DNA from: Lachnospiraceae bacterium
Lineage (GTDB): Bacteria > Bacillota > Clostridia > Lachnospirales > Lachnospiraceae
Length of the DNA: 64,000 nt
NCBI GenBank assembly: GCA_017936885.1
Contig: JAGBEO010000010.1
Location: 1-64,000, forward strand
Direction of reading: 5' to 3'
A program made the translations under genes and the position numbers. The notes beneath the pieces are model-generated. The model did not search any database. It worked only from the letters and a program-made list of their open reading frames with translations, and was not told where the DNA came from. Below, in pieces: positions 8,930-18,339 of the stretch; the first letter of the stretch is position 1, and each line of letters starts with the position of its first letter.

Positions 8930-9874
8930 TTATGGAAACTGCCGTCCCTGATAGGCACAGCGTACCTTCATCGTGTGGTGTAGGCTGTTCAGCACATCGC
9001 GTTTGTTCAGACTCCATAAGGGAGCAAGCAGCAGTTCTCCGGGACCGTCTCCGGTTACCCGGTGCACTACGATATGCGGATCAAGATGCTCCAGACAGTC
9101 AATGACTAAATCCAGATAGGCATCCTTTGTGAGCGGTACATAAGCGCCTTGCTCATAGAAGGGTGCCAAATCAGTTCCTTTTAATACATGTAACAACTGT
9201 AATTTAACACCCCATGTACCGATCGAATTGAGATGGGAGATAGTGCATAACACATGTTCTGCTGTCTCGCCCGGCAATCCCAAAATCACATGGGTGATCA
9301 TCGGAATGGCAGCTTCATGTAATGTGGTGATACATCTGTCATAAGTATCCAAAGTGTATCCGCGCCTGATAAACAGGGCGGTTTCTTCATGAATCGTCTG
9401 CAGCCCCAATTCGATCCAGACAAACTTGTCAGGAAATTTGGTTCTAAGATTGACTAATAAAGTCACCACATCTTCCGAGACACAATCCGGTCTGGTGGCA
9501 ATGGAGATGCCTGCCACTGTCGGCTCCTGCAGTGCTTCTTCATAAATCCTTTGCAGATAAGGAAGGGGGCCATAGGTATTGGTATATGCCTGAAAGTAGG
9601 CGATGTAGCGGTGTCCTGTCTGCTTGGTATGAAAAAGGGCTTTGCCGGCGGCAAGCTGTTCGGTCACGGAAGGATAGTCCCCGGTTTTGACCGCGAAGTC
9701 GCCGCTTCCTCCCGCACTGCAGAAGATACAGCCGCCGGTACCCAGCGTGCCGTCCCGGTTGGGACAGCTTAATCCTGCATTTAAGGCAATTTTATACAGT
9801 TTTTCTCCGTAAGTATTCTTACAGTATGCATCTAGAGAGTAGTAAGGCTTACCCTGCCAGTTGTTTTGTATCAT
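8930..9874 (-). CDS. TIGR01212-family radical SAM protein (YtqA/YhcC-like)
   Basis: Radical SAM enzyme of the YtqA/YhcC group (about 310 residues, normal length). Cys37, Cys49 and Cys52 in a CPNRDGTLGTGGCIFC motif supply the 4Fe-4S cluster; Elp3-like elements follow, including GISIATRPDC and WIELGLQT. The YtqA/YhcC product is not firmly established and I do not assign one. Likely an oxygen-sensitive cytoplasmic enzyme. Upstream, toward malic enzyme, there is a tandem repeat and no clear promoter. Confidence 0.9.
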   Translation of the reverse strand: MIQNNWQGKPYYSLDAYCKNTYGEKLYKIALNAGLSCPNRDGTLGTGGCIFCSAGGSGDFAVKTGDYPSVTEQLAAGKALFHTKQTGHRYIAYFQAYTNTYGPLPYLQRIYEEALQEPTVAGISIATRPDCVSEDVVTLLVNLRTKFPDKFVWIELGLQTIHEETALFIRRGYTLDTYDRCITTLHEAAIPMITHVILGLPGETAEHVLCTISHLNSIGTWGVKLQLLHVLKGTDLAPFYEQGAYVPLTKDAYLDLVIDCLEHLDPHIVVHRVTGDGPGELLLAPLWSLNKRDVLNSLHHTMKVRCAYQGRQFP

Positions 9875-9949
9875 AAATAGAGTCCGTTTTTAATAACGTG
9901 TGTTTTTACCCGCTTGGTATGCAGATAAATTGTGGTATGCTTTCTTGTT

Positions 9950-10042
9950 GCTTACAATTACTTTTTAATATCAAATTTGAGCTTACAGTTACTTCTTAAT
10001 ATGAAACCTGAACTTTTAATTACTTCGTAATATGAGATTTGA
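9950..10042. repeat. Three tandem 31-bp repeats overlapping the malic-enzyme stop codon
   Basis: Units at 9950-9980, 9981-10011 and 10012-10042 are each exactly 31 bp and abut. Unit 1 and unit 2 match at about 26/31 positions; unit 2 and unit 3 at about 23/31. Unit 3 contains the last codons and the stop of the malic enzyme on the minus strand, so the gene's 3' end appears to have been copied twice downstream. Each copy carries a TTACTTnnTAAT core. Confidence 0.8.
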
Positions 10043-11174
10043 CAGCTTCCGCTACTACTTCGGCTACCTTCGGATTGAAAGCCTCCGGCATGATGTTGTC
10101 CTCGTTTAACTCTTCATCAGGCACCAGTCCGGCAATGGCATGGGCTGCGGCCAATTTCATCTCTTCTGTGATCTGCACGGCACGTCCTTCCAGAGCACCT
10201 TTGAAGATACCGGGGAAAGCTACTACGTTATTCACCTGATTCGGGAAGTCGGAGCGGCCTGTGCCGACGACTCTTGCACCGGCAGCCTTAGCCACATCGG
10301 GCATGATCTCCGGTACCGGATTGGCCATGGCAAAGAGAATGGCATCTTTGTTCATGGAAGATACCATATCGGGTGTTACGATATTGGGAGCAGATACGCC
10401 CACGAAGATATCGGCGCCTTTTAAGGCATCTGCCAGTGTCCCTTTTTCATTGTTAGGGTTGGTCACTTTTGTCATCTTCTGCTGCATCCAGTTGAGACCT
10501 TCTGTATCCTTGCCTACAATACCGACCTTGTCACACATGATGACATTGGGGAAACCGTAGGTTAAGAGTAACTTGGTAATGGCGACTCCGGCGCTGCCTG
10601 CACCGTTTACGACTACTTTGCAGTCTTCTTTCTTTTTGCCTACGACTTTAAGACCGTTAATGATACCGGCAAGTACCACGATGGCGGTACCGTGCTGATC
10701 ATCATGGAAGACCGGAATATTCAGGATTTGTTTCAATCGTTCTTCTATTTCGAAGCAGCGCGGTGCACTGATATCTTCTAAGTTAATGCCGCCGAATCCC
10801 GGCGCTAAGTAGGTTACTGCTTTGATGATTTCTTCGGTATCCTGTGTGTCTAAGCAGATGGGAACCGCGTTGACACCGCCGAATTCTTTAAATAATACGG
10901 CCTTGCCCTCCATAACAGGCATGGCGGCATAAGGGCCGATGTTGCCTAAGCCAAGAACCGCGCTGCCGTCCGATACAACAGCGACTGTGTTGGATTTCCA
11001 TGTATAAGTGTATGCTGCTTCCTGATCCTGGGCGATTACCTTACAGGGTTCGGCTACGCCGGGTGTATAAGCGAGAGATAAGTCTTCTCTGGTCTTAACG
11101 GGAGTCTTGGAAACAGTCTCTAATTTGCCGTTCCACTTTTCGTGCAATGCTAATGCTTTTTCATTTGTTGTCAT
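10020..11174 (-). CDS. NAD(P)-dependent malic enzyme
   Basis: Oxidative decarboxylation of L-malate to pyruvate and CO2 with NAD(P)H formation. 384 residues, the short bacterial type. Visible are the malic N-domain (LAYTPGVAEPC, VAVVSDGSAVLGLGNIGP, PVMEGKAVLFKEFG), the metal/substrate site (ISAPRCFEIE, FHDDQHGTA) and the Rossmann domain (VVNGAGSAGVA, MCDKVGIV). The ATG at 11174 is chosen over an in-frame ATG at 11225 because GAGG lies 7 bases before it and the upstream peptide is unlike the family. The 3' end lies in a tandem repeat. The only visible link to central carbon metabolism in this part of the window. Confidence 0.95.
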   Translation of the reverse strand: MTTNEKALALHEKWNGKLETVSKTPVKTREDLSLAYTPGVAEPCKVIAQDQEAAYTYTWKSNTVAVVSDGSAVLGLGNIGPYAAMPVMEGKAVLFKEFGGVNAVPICLDTQDTEEIIKAVTYLAPGFGGINLEDISAPRCFEIEERLKQILNIPVFHDDQHGTAIVVLAGIINGLKVVGKKKEDCKVVVNGAGSAGVAITKLLLTYGFPNVIMCDKVGIVGKDTEGLNWMQQKMTKVTNPNNEKGTLADALKGADIFVGVSAPNIVTPDMVSSMNKDAILFAMANPVPEIMPDVAKAAGARVVGTGRSDFPNQVNNVVAFPGIFKGALEGRAVQITEEMKLAAAHAIAGLVPDEELNEDNIMPEAFNPKVAEVVAEAVKSHITK

Positions 11175-11638
11175 GGGAGTACCTCGTTTCTTTCCTGTTT
11201 TCCGATATTGCATATGTTCCATCATATATTATTTATCTTTTCTCTGCAATATCCACTTGCCGCCTTTTTTATGAAAAAACTCTTTCTATTTCGGAAAACA
11301 TGGTGTATAATGAACAAATACATAGCAAACCATTTTCTAAGTCATATCAGGTAAAAACCCCTAGACGAAAGATTGAGAAAAAAGTAACTGCGGTTTATCA
11401 CTTGCGGAGACAATAGGCAGAAGCAATAATATAGAAACAGTGGATTATAAATAGCAGAAGGAAGAAGAGATGTGTCCGGCAGATTGACAGGGTGGAGCAC
11501 AGGTAGTAAAGCCTGCAGAATGGCAGTGCAGATTGTCGGGCTGCCCGGGTAAAGATAGAGATTGCTAAACTGCGAAAGCAGGAACAAGATATAAAGTGAT
11601 ATGTATGAAGCAAGGATATTAAAATACGGGAGGAATTT
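11175..11638 (+). promoter_or_regulatory. Divergent intergenic region and long rho leader
   Basis: 464 bp between malic enzyme (minus) and rho (plus), with no convincing gene. A TATAAT hexamer at 11306-11311 would give a rho leader of about 320 nt; its -35 is poor. The leader is purine-rich with short hairpin-forming stretches near 11500-11560. Long leaders are common for rho, which is often autoregulated; that role here is inference. GGGAGGAA just before 11639 is the rho ribosome site. Confidence 0.4.
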
Positions 11639-13186
11639 ATGAGAGAAAAGTATGAATCATTAGCGCTTGCTGATCTGAAAGAGATCGCGAAGGCGAGGGG
11701 GATCAAAGGGATTTCTACGATGAAGAAAGCCGCGATTGTGGAGGCAATGCTGGCCGAGGACGAGAAGGACAAGGCTGCCGGTAAAGAGGTGGCAGTTAAA
11801 TCCGTGGTGCCGGCGCCGAACAGTACAGGCGCACAGAATAATACAGGCACGCAGCATGGTGCGGGGGCACAGCACAGCGTGGCAGCACAGCGCGGCACAG
11901 GCGGGCAGTACAACACCGGTGCACAGCGCCAGACAGGCGCGCAGAATAACGCCGCTGCACAGTCCGGTACAGGGGTGCAGAACACAGCACAGACTGCTCC
12001 GGTGAAGAAGGTAGAGGCAGCTATGGCAGGCGAAGAAGATAAATATCCGGCAGAGCTGGACAGCGGCGTTACAGCCAGCGGTATTCTGGAGGTAATGAGT
12101 GACGGGTTCGGATTTATCCGCTGTGAGAATTATCTGCCCGGTGAAAATGATGTCTATGTGGCACCCAGCCAGATTCGCCGTTTCGGGCTCAAGACAGGTG
12201 ATATTCTGGAAGGAAATACGAGAATCAAGACACAGAACGAGAAGTTCAGTGCCTTATTATATGTAAAATCCATCAACGGCTACAGCCCGGAAGTGGCGAT
12301 GAGGCGTCCGAATTTTGAGGATCTGACACCTATTTTCCCGAATAAGCGGTTAAAGCTTGAGACGCCGGGAGCATCGGTTGCCATGCGTATTATGGATTTG
12401 ATGAGTCCGGTGGGTAAGGGACAGAGAGGTATGATCGTATCCCCGCCGAAAGCAGGTAAGACTACTTTATTAAAAGAAGTAGCCAAATCCATCACAAAGA
12501 CTGCACCGGATTCCCATTTGATCATCCTGCTGATCGATGAGCGTCCTGAGGAAGTAACGGATATTAAAGAAGCAATCGAAGGGCCTAACGTAGAGGTAAT
12601 CTACTCTACCTTCGATGAACTGCCGGAGCATCACAAGAGAGTGTCCGAGATGGTAATCGAGCGTGCCAAGCGTCTGGTAGAGCATGGCAAGGACGTAGTG
12701 ATCCTGCTTGACAGTATCACCCGTCTGACGAGAGCCTATAACCTGGTGGTTCCACCCAGCGGACGTACGTTATCCGGTGGTCTGGACCCGGCATCTTTGC
12801 ATATGCCCAAGCGTTTCTTCGGCGCAGCCCGCAACATGAGAGAGGGCGGCAGCTTAACCATTCTTGCCACGGCGCTTGTGGAGACAGGCAGTAAGATGGA
12901 TGATGTGGTTTACGAGGAGTTCAAGGGAACCGGCAATATGGAAATCGTACTTGACCGCAAGCTTTCCGAGAAGAGAGTGTTCCCGGCCATCGATATTCCA
13001 AAATCCAGCACCAGACGCGAGGATCTTTTGTTATCACCGGAGGAACTGGAAGCAATCAATATTATCCGTAAGGCATTGAACGGACAGAAGCCGGATGAAG
13101 CGGTGGAGAGACTTCTGGATATGTTTTCCAAAACGCGGAACAATTTCGAGTTCGTAAATATGGTTAAGAAAATGAAATTTATCTAA
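11639..13186 (+). CDS. rho: Transcription termination factor Rho with hexapeptide-repeat insert
   Basis: Hexameric RNA helicase/translocase that ends transcription. N-terminal Rho-N helical domain (about residues 1-45), then a disordered insert (about 57-120), the RNA-binding cold-shock-like domain (about 140-215, with [19 protein letters not shown]), and the ATPase core with P-loop [10 protein letters not shown] (about 268-277), Walker [12 protein letters not shown] and Q/R-loop residues. The core looks fully intact. The insert contains nine consecutive six-residue repeats with an invariant Gln, described separately. Part of the rho-rpmE-DUF1385-prmC-prfA cluster, typical for Clostridia. Confidence 0.97.
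   Translation: MREKYESLALADLKEIAKARGIKGISTMKKAAIVEAMLAEDEKDKAAGKEVAVKSVVPAPNSTGAQNNTGTQHGAGAQHSVAAQRGTGGQYNTGAQRQTGAQNNAAAQSGTGVQNTAQTAPVKKVEAAMAGEEDKYPAELDSGVTASGILEVMSDGFGFIRCENYLPGENDVYVAPSQIRRFGLKTGDILEGNTRIKTQNEKFSALLYVKSINGYSPEVAMRRPNFEDLTPIFPNKRLKLETPGASVAMRIMDLMSPVGKGQRGMIVSPPKAGKTTLLKEVAKSITKTAPDSHLIILLIDERPEEVTDIKEAIEGPNVEVIYSTFDELPEHHKRVSEMVIERAKRLVEHGKDVVILLDSITRLTRAYNLVVPPSGRTLSGGLDPASLHMPKRFFGAARNMREGGSLTILATALVETGSKMDDVVYEEFKGTGNMEIVLDRKLSEKRVFPAIDIPKSSTRREDLLLSPEELEAINIIRKALNGQKPDEAVERLLDMFSKTRNNFEFVNMVKKMKFI
11825..11986 (+). repeat. Nine tandem 18-bp/6-residue repeats inside rho
   Basis: Residues 63-116 of Rho divide exactly into nine hexapeptides of form [TAV][GA]xQxx: [54 protein letters not shown]. 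Gln is invariant at position 4; Gly, Ala, Asn, Thr and Gln dominate; there are no acidic residues. At the DNA level the 18-bp units share a GCACAG-like core. This is low-complexity, prion-like in composition, and expected to be disordered. Confidence 0.9.
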
Positions 13187-13205
13187 GCTTCTTATAAAAA
13201 AGGGC

Positions 13206-13234
13206 TTGCATCCCCTTACTTCCTATGCTACAAT
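13206..13234 (+). promoter_or_regulatory. Sigma-A promoter of rpmE
   Basis: TTGCAT at 13206-13211 and TACAAT at 13229-13234 with a 17-bp spacer, immediately after rho, giving rpmE its own promoter and a leader of about 90 nt. Confidence 0.65.
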
Positions 13235-13240
13235 GTAAAA

Positions 13241-13332
13241 GCTGTCGGTCTAAGACGGCATGGGATGAGAAGTTGACATTGACGGTAACGTCTATATGCT
13301 ATTTACTTTTGAGTTTAGAAGAGGTGAAAGAG
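13241..13332 (+). promoter_or_regulatory. rpmE leader with hairpin, possible L31 autoregulatory leader
   Basis: GCTGTC (13241-13246) can pair with GACGGC (13254-13259), with one G-T pair, just after the promoter; a second GACGG...CGTC pairing is possible at 13282-13293. L31 leader RNAs are described in Firmicutes, but I cannot confirm the consensus here by eye. AGAGGTG at 13319-13325 is the ribosome site. Confidence 0.35.
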
Positions 13333-13539
13333 ATGAGAGAAGGAATCCATCCTGAATATTATCAGGCAACAGTAACATGTAACTGCGGTAACACATTCGT
13401 GACAGGTTCTACCAAACCGGAGATCCACGTAGAAGTTTGTTCTAAATGTCATTCATTCTACACAGGCCAGCAGAAAGCTGCACAGGCACGTGGACGTATT
13501 GATAAGTTCAATAAGAAATACGGTGTGGAAAGCAAATAA
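13333..13539 (+). CDS. rpmE: 50S ribosomal protein L31, zinc-binding form
   Basis: 68-residue L31 beginning [10 protein letters not shown]. It keeps the CxC (TCNCGNTF) and CxxC (CSKCH) pairs that bind zinc, so it is the zinc-containing paralogue used when zinc is sufficient. The frame remains open upstream to 13225, but ATG 13333 follows GAGGTG with proper spacing and matches the family's N-terminus exactly. Sits between rho and DUF1385 as in other Clostridia, with its own promoter and terminator. Confidence 0.97.
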   Translation: MREGIHPEYYQATVTCNCGNTFVTGSTKPEIHVEVCSKCHSFYTGQQKAAQARGRIDKFNKKYGVESK

Positions 13540-13549
13540 GAGTGATAGA

Positions 13550-13583
13550 AAAAGGTTGAGGTGAATATCTCAACCTTTTCTTG
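13550..13583 (+). terminator. Intrinsic terminator after rpmE
   Basis: AAAAGGTTGAG (13550-13560) and CTCAACCTTTT (13569-13579) form a perfect 11-bp stem with an 8-nt loop; the right arm supplies the T-run. Confidence 0.85.
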
Positions 13584-13636
13584 CTAAAAGGGCATGATCG
13601 GAAGTGTTAAGATAGTATGATAGCATGGAGAGTGGA

Positions 13637-14641
13637 ATGAGTAAGAAGAAAAATATGAAGTACTCCGGGATCGGCGGGCAGGCAGTGCTTGAGGGCATTA
13701 TGATGAAAAATAAGGAACAATATGCCGTAGCGGTCAGAAAGCCGGATGGAGAGATTGAAGTAGAGATAGAACATTATACGGGAATTATGCATGGAAGCAA
13801 ATTGATGGATATTCCTTTTATCAGAGGTGTCTTTCAGTTTTTGGATTCCCTGATTCTGGGAATGCGGAGTCTGAATTTCTCGGCTTCCTTTTATGAGGAC
13901 GAAGAGGCCCGGGAGACGGCGGCTGATAAGGTATTTAATAAATTGTTTAAGGATAAGGCGGAGAAGGTGTTCAGCGGTATTGTTATGGTGCTGTCTTTAG
14001 TGCTTGCCGTCGGTATTTTTATGGTACTGCCTTATTTTGTGACATCGCTTTTCGAAGAATATATCAGAAGCGCTTCCTTTATGGCGATTATAGAGGGTGT
14101 GCTTCGGATTGTGATTTTCGTAGGGTATGTGCTTTGTATTTCCCTGATGAAAGATATCAAGCGGGTTTATATGTATCATGGTGCGGAGCACAAGTGTATT
14201 AACTGTATTGAGAAAGGCCGTCCGCTGACTGTGAAAAACGTTATGCGAAGCTCCAAGCAGCATAAGAGATGCGGAACCAGCTTTTTGCTTTTTGTTATGC
14301 TGGTCAGTGTGGTACTGTTCTTCTTTATCAGAGTGGAGAATCCTGTCTACCGTGTGTTGATCCGTATTGCATTGATTCCTGTCATTGCAGGGATTTCTTA
14401 TGAAATTATACGGCTGGCCGGCAAAAGTAATAATATTCTGGTAAGAATTATTTCCGCGCCGGGTATGTGGCTGCAGAGACTGACCACCAGAGAACCGGAC
14501 GAGAGTATGGTGGAGGTTGCCATCGCTGCGGTGGAGGCTGTGTTTGACTGGAAAAACTATTTATATGAGGCGTTTGGATATGAGATCGATGATTCCTGGC
14601 TGGTGGACGAACCGGACGGGGATGAGGAAGACGAAGACTGA
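13637..14641 (+). CDS. DUF1385 family membrane protein (YqhQ-like)
   Basis: Conserved integral membrane protein of unknown role. N-terminus YSGIGGQAVLEGIMMK is the family hallmark; TM segments are predicted at about residues 115-137, 155-175 and 215-260, with the conserved MYHGAEHKCINCIE stretch between them (H, C and E residues suggest a metal or catalytic site). The ATG at 13637 is preferred over 13625 because GGAG lies 6 bases before it. Highly acidic C-terminus. Genomic neighbours prmC and prfA are the usual partners in Firmicutes, pointing to co-expression with translation termination genes, without a known mechanistic link. Confidence 0.9.
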   Translation: MSKKKNMKYSGIGGQAVLEGIMMKNKEQYAVAVRKPDGEIEVEIEHYTGIMHGSKLMDIPFIRGVFQFLDSLILGMRSLNFSASFYEDEEARETAADKVFNKLFKDKAEKVFSGIVMVLSLVLAVGIFMVLPYFVTSLFEEYIRSASFMAIIEGVLRIVIFVGYVLCISLMKDIKRVYMYHGAEHKCINCIEKGRPLTVKNVMRSSKQHKRCGTSFLLFVMLVSVVLFFFIRVENPVYRVLIRIALIPVIAGISYEIIRLAGKSNNILVRIISAPGMWLQRLTTREPDESMVEVAIAAVEAVFDWKNYLYEAFGYEIDDSWLVDEPDGDEEDED

Positions 14642-14704
14642 TGAGTTTTCGGTATGTTTTGAATGCGAGGTTTTGCCGAGAAATCATTCGGAATGGAGAT
14701 GGGT

Positions 14705-15643
14705 ATGAAGCATCAGGAAAAGATGACCTATCGGGAGGTATATGCGGAAGGTGTGGCACGCCTGACTGCTGCTGATATCGATGAGGCTGCTTTGGATGCA
14801 AGGCTGCTTTTGGAATATGTCTGCGGGACAGACAGAAATACACTCCTTGTTCATGGTGACAGAGAAGTGTCCGGGGAAGAGGATGAAAGATATCAGCTTT
14901 TGATAGAAAAACGCGGACAGCATATCCCATTGCAGCATCTGACGGGAGAGCAGGATTTTATGGGGTTGACTTTTAAAGTCAATGAACATGTGCTGATACC
15001 CAGACAGGATACGGAAATACTGGTGGAGGAAGTGATGAAAAATCTTCACGACGGTATGTGTGTCCTGGATATGTGTACCGGATCGGGCTGTATTCTTTTG
15101 AGTCTGCTGCAGTATTCCAATGATTGTGTCGGTGTGGGGGTGGACTTGTCTGCGGAGGCATTGGCAGTAGCCCGGGAAAACTATGCCGGACTAAAAGAAA
15201 ATAAGCCGGAGATGGACGCGGTCTTCCTGCAAGGGAATCTGTTTGAGGCATTGGAGGCTTTGAACGGAGCGGATCGTAACAGAGAAACTGTAGGAGATTT
15301 GGATATTCGGGATCATAGTGAGAAAGTTCCGAAGAAATTTGATATTATTGTATCAAATCCACCCTATATAAGGACGGGTGTTATTGATACGCTGATGCCG
15401 GAAGTGAGAGAGCATGAGCCGCTTATGGCGCTGGATGGCATGGCGGACGGATTATATTTTTATCGGGAAATTACAAAAAGGGCCAAGACATATCTGAACC
15501 CCGGCGGGATGCTTTATTATGAGATCGGATACGATCAGGCGGCGGATGTGACAGAGATTCTTGCGCAAGAAGGATTCCGGGGAATGGAAGTGGTTCAGGA
15601 CTTCGCAGGACTTGACCGAGTGGTTTGCGGTATGTATTATTAG
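14705..15643 (+). CDS. prmC: Peptide chain release factor N5-glutamine methyltransferase
   Basis: SAM-dependent enzyme that methylates the Gln of the GGQ motif in release factors RF1 and RF2. N-terminal helical domain (about residues 1-85), SAM-binding motif VLDMCTGSGCILLSL (about 119-133), and the catalytic NPPY (about 217-220) that binds the substrate Gln. An insertion of about 25 residues rich in E/R/D lies just before NPPY. Start at 14705 follows GGAG by 6 bases. Directly upstream of prfA, its substrate. Confidence 0.95.
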   Translation: MKHQEKMTYREVYAEGVARLTAADIDEAALDARLLLEYVCGTDRNTLLVHGDREVSGEEDERYQLLIEKRGQHIPLQHLTGEQDFMGLTFKVNEHVLIPRQDTEILVEEVMKNLHDGMCVLDMCTGSGCILLSLLQYSNDCVGVGVDLSAEALAVARENYAGLKENKPEMDAVFLQGNLFEALEALNGADRNRETVGDLDIRDHSEKVPKKFDIIVSNPPYIRTGVIDTLMPEVREHEPLMALDGMADGLYFYREITKRAKTYLNPGGMLYYEIGYDQAADVTEILAQEGFRGMEVVQDFAGLDRVVCGMYY

Positions 15644-15770
15644 AAAAGAGTGCAAAATTTGGCAGATGCATTATGTTGATGGAACCTATTTGATTAGGTG
15701 CTACAAGCCAGAGCTATATATGTGTGATGCCGGCAGTCGGAAATAGGGAATTTCTGATAAGGAGGTAATT

Positions 15771-16850
15771 ATGTTTGATAAACTGGACGATCTTCTCAGA
15801 AAATTCGAGGAGATCATGAATGAGTTAAGCGAGCCTACCGTGGCAGACAATCAGGAGCGTTTCCGTGCCCTGATGAAGGAGCAGAGTGATCTGACACCTA
15901 TCGTGGAGGCTTATAAAGAGTATAAAAAGTGCAATCAGGATATCGAAGACTCTTTGATGATGCTGGATGAAGAGTCCGATCCGGATATGAAAGAGATGTT
16001 AAAGGAAGAGTTGTCCACTGCTAAGAAACGTGTGGAAGAGCTGGAACATGAGCTTAAGATTCTGCTTCTTCCGAAGGATCCGAATGACGATAAAAACGTA
16101 ATCGTGGAGATCCGTGCAGGCGCGGGCGGTGATGAAGCGGCACTTTTTGCGGCGGAGATTTACCGTATGTATGTCCATTATGCGGAAAGCCGCCATTGGA
16201 AAGTAGAGACTATGGAAGTAGAAGAAATCGGTATCGGCGGCATGAAAAGCGTAACCTTCATGGTAACAGGGCAGGGCGCTTATTCCGTATTGAAATACGA
16301 AAGCGGCGTTCACCGTGTACAGCGTGTGCCGGAGACAGAGTCGGGCGGACGTATTCATACTTCTACTATCAGCGTGGCGGTTATGCCAGAGGTGGATGAT
16401 GATATTGATATCGTTATTGAAGATAAAGATATACGTATAGACGTAATGAGGGCGTCGGGTAACGGAGGGCAATGTGTTAACACCACGGACTCTGCGGTTC
16501 GACTGACCCACTATCCTTCCGGCATTGTGGTATACAGCCAGACGGAGAAATCCCAGATCCAGAATAAAGCCAAGGCTTTTGCACTTTTGCGTGCAAAACT
16601 GTATGATATTGAGCAGCAGCAGCGTCATGATGCGGAAGCGGAGATGCGAAGAAGCCAGATCGGAACAGGAGATCGTTCTGAGAAGATCAGGACTTATAAC
16701 TTCCCGCAGGGACGTGTTACGGATCATCGGATCAATTTGACTATCTATAAGCTGGATAAAGTTATGAACGGCGATATTCAGGAGATTCTGGATGCCTGCA
16801 TTGCGGCAGATCAAAGTGCAAAATTGAGCCGTATGAATGAGGCGGGGTAA
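15771..16850 (+). CDS. prfA: Peptide chain release factor 1
   Basis: Class I release factor for UAA and UAG. 359 residues, normal length. The GGQ motif (NGGQ, about residues 231-233) triggers peptidyl-tRNA hydrolysis and is the target of PrmC. The stop-codon-recognition tripeptide PxT is PET (in [15 protein letters not shown], about 186-188). Strong AAGGAGG ribosome site 6 bases before the ATG. A terminator hairpin follows at 16907. Confidence 0.97.
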   Translation: MFDKLDDLLRKFEEIMNELSEPTVADNQERFRALMKEQSDLTPIVEAYKEYKKCNQDIEDSLMMLDEESDPDMKEMLKEELSTAKKRVEELEHELKILLLPKDPNDDKNVIVEIRAGAGGDEAALFAAEIYRMYVHYAESRHWKVETMEVEEIGIGGMKSVTFMVTGQGAYSVLKYESGVHRVQRVPETESGGRIHTSTISVAVMPEVDDDIDIVIEDKDIRIDVMRASGNGGQCVNTTDSAVRLTHYPSGIVVYSQTEKSQIQNKAKAFALLRAKLYDIEQQQRHDAEAEMRRSQIGTGDRSEKIRTYNFPQGRVTDHRINLTIYKLDKVMNGDIQEILDACIAADQSAKLSRMNEAG

Positions 16851-16906
16851 AAACATTGATATACTGCATTTTTTGAAATAATGCAGATGAAAAAATAGTT
16901 GAAAGA

Positions 16907-16946
16907 AAAGGCAGACTTTGGCAATGTCATCGTCTGTCTTTTTTTG
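16907..16946 (+). terminator. Intrinsic terminator after prfA
   Basis: AAAGGCAGAC (16907-16916) pairs with GTCTGTCTTT (16932-16941) with one G-T pair, followed by a T-run. A small extra hairpin CTGCATT/AATGCAG sits at 16864-16886. It marks the end of the core cluster before the accessory stretch. Confidence 0.82.
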
Positions 16947-17203
16947 CTTTAAGAAAAATTAGGTATAAATTTGAAAGCCCAGAAAGAAAAACTGAATTTT
17001 GTTGTAAAACTTAATGTCAATATGGTGAGTTTGTGATAAAATTAACTGCCTGAGTTTTATAAAAAAGTATTATGATTTTTTTCAACTATAATTGAACAAA
17101 TGGTACAGAAAACCAACGACACGATACAGGTCAAGAAGTATGTATGATTTTAAAATATAAAATACATGGAAGATGTGATATGTCAGTGAAGAGGTGTTGA
17201 TAG

Positions 17204-18295
17204 ATGAATGAAATTCAAAAATTTGAGAACACTGATATTATGGGAAAATATCAGAAATCAGACAATATATTAAACGATATTCAGAATATTATAGATGTTT
17301 CGCAAAAAGAGGCATATCGCGCGGTTAATACGATTCTTTCGCAAAGAAACTGGTTGATTGGTTGTCGAATTGCGGAAGAGGAATTTGAAGGTGAAAATCG
17401 TGCGGAGTACGGTGCGAACATTATAAAAAAGCTTTCAAAGGAGCTGACAGCCAAATATGGGAAAGGCTTTACAAAAACTAATTTGTATAGCTTTTATACG
17501 TTTTATAAGTACTTTCCCGAGATTTTCCACACACTGTGTGGAAAATCTGAAAAATTGTTATCATGGTCACATTATAGAACATTGATACAGGTAAAAGATA
17601 GTGTAGCACGTAATTGGTATGAGAAGGAAGCTTATGAGCAGACATGGAGTGTGCGGACACTACAACGCAATATAGACACGCAGTATTATTACAGATTGCT
17701 TCAGTCCCAGAACAAAGATGCAGTAGAACATGAAATGCAGGAAAAAACCTATAATTATCAGGATGATAAGCTGGAGTTTATCAAAAATCCTGTAATTGCG
17801 GAATTTTTGGGATTATCAACAAATCCTGATTTTACTGAAACACAATTAGAAAAGAGTATCATTTCTAATATGCAGAAGTTTTTGATGGAGCTTGGAAAGG
17901 GGTATGCTTTTGTTGCCAGACAGCAGCATATCAGGACAGAGAAAGAAGATTACTATATAGATTTGGTCTTTTACAATTACATTTTGAAGTGTTTTGTGTT
18001 GATTGATTTGAAAGTGGGAAAAATCACGCATCAGGATGTTGGGCAGATGGATATGTATATCCGTATGTATGATGAGTTGAAGAAATCCTTTGACGATAAT
18101 CCTACACTTGGTATTGTGATGAGTACAGAAACAGATGAAGATATCGCCAGATATTCAATTCTTCATGGTAATGAGCAGTTATTTTCAACAAAATACAAAC
18201 TTTATCTGCCAACAGAAGAAGAACTGCGGGAAGAAATAGAAACACAAAAAGCATTATTCTATTTGCAGCAGAAAGAACAGGAAGAAAACAGTTAG
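17204..18295 (+). CDS. DUF1016/YhcG-like PD-(D/E)XK nuclease
   Basis: 363 residues. N-terminal helical DUF1016 domain (about residues 30-170: ILSQRNWLIGCRI, YGANIIKKLSKELTAKYGKGF, LSWSHYRTLIQVKD), then a C-terminal PD-(D/E)XK nuclease fold (about 190-345) with D about 252 in YIDLVFYN and the D-x-K pair in VLIDLKVG (about 268-270). DUF1016 proteins are often found in defence islands and beside type I restriction systems; no restriction genes are nearby here. Start at 17204 has GAGGTG in front. The upstream 250 bp are AT-rich. First gene of an accessory segment. Confidence 0.88.
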   Translation: MNEIQKFENTDIMGKYQKSDNILNDIQNIIDVSQKEAYRAVNTILSQRNWLIGCRIAEEEFEGENRAEYGANIIKKLSKELTAKYGKGFTKTNLYSFYTFYKYFPEIFHTLCGKSEKLLSWSHYRTLIQVKDSVARNWYEKEAYEQTWSVRTLQRNIDTQYYYRLLQSQNKDAVEHEMQEKTYNYQDDKLEFIKNPVIAEFLGLSTNPDFTETQLEKSIISNMQKFLMELGKGYAFVARQQHIRTEKEDYYIDLVFYNYILKCFVLIDLKVGKITHQDVGQMDMYIRMYDELKKSFDDNPTLGIVMSTETDEDIARYSILHGNEQLFSTKYKLYLPTEEELREEIETQKALFYLQQKEQEENS

Positions 18296-18339
18296 AAGCG
18301 ACCCTGGTGGCTGAATTTAAATAAGGGATTGGTGCAGCT

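Noticed and set aside
9950..10042. Possible CRISPR array
   Set aside because: The three units abut without spacers and diverge; no cas genes are in the window.
13225..13332. N-terminal extension of L31
   Set aside because: It overlaps the rpmE promoter, and the family start is [10 protein letters not shown] at 13333.
15999..16856. 285-codon frame antisense to prfA
   Set aside because: Shadow of RF1; no ribosome site or motif.
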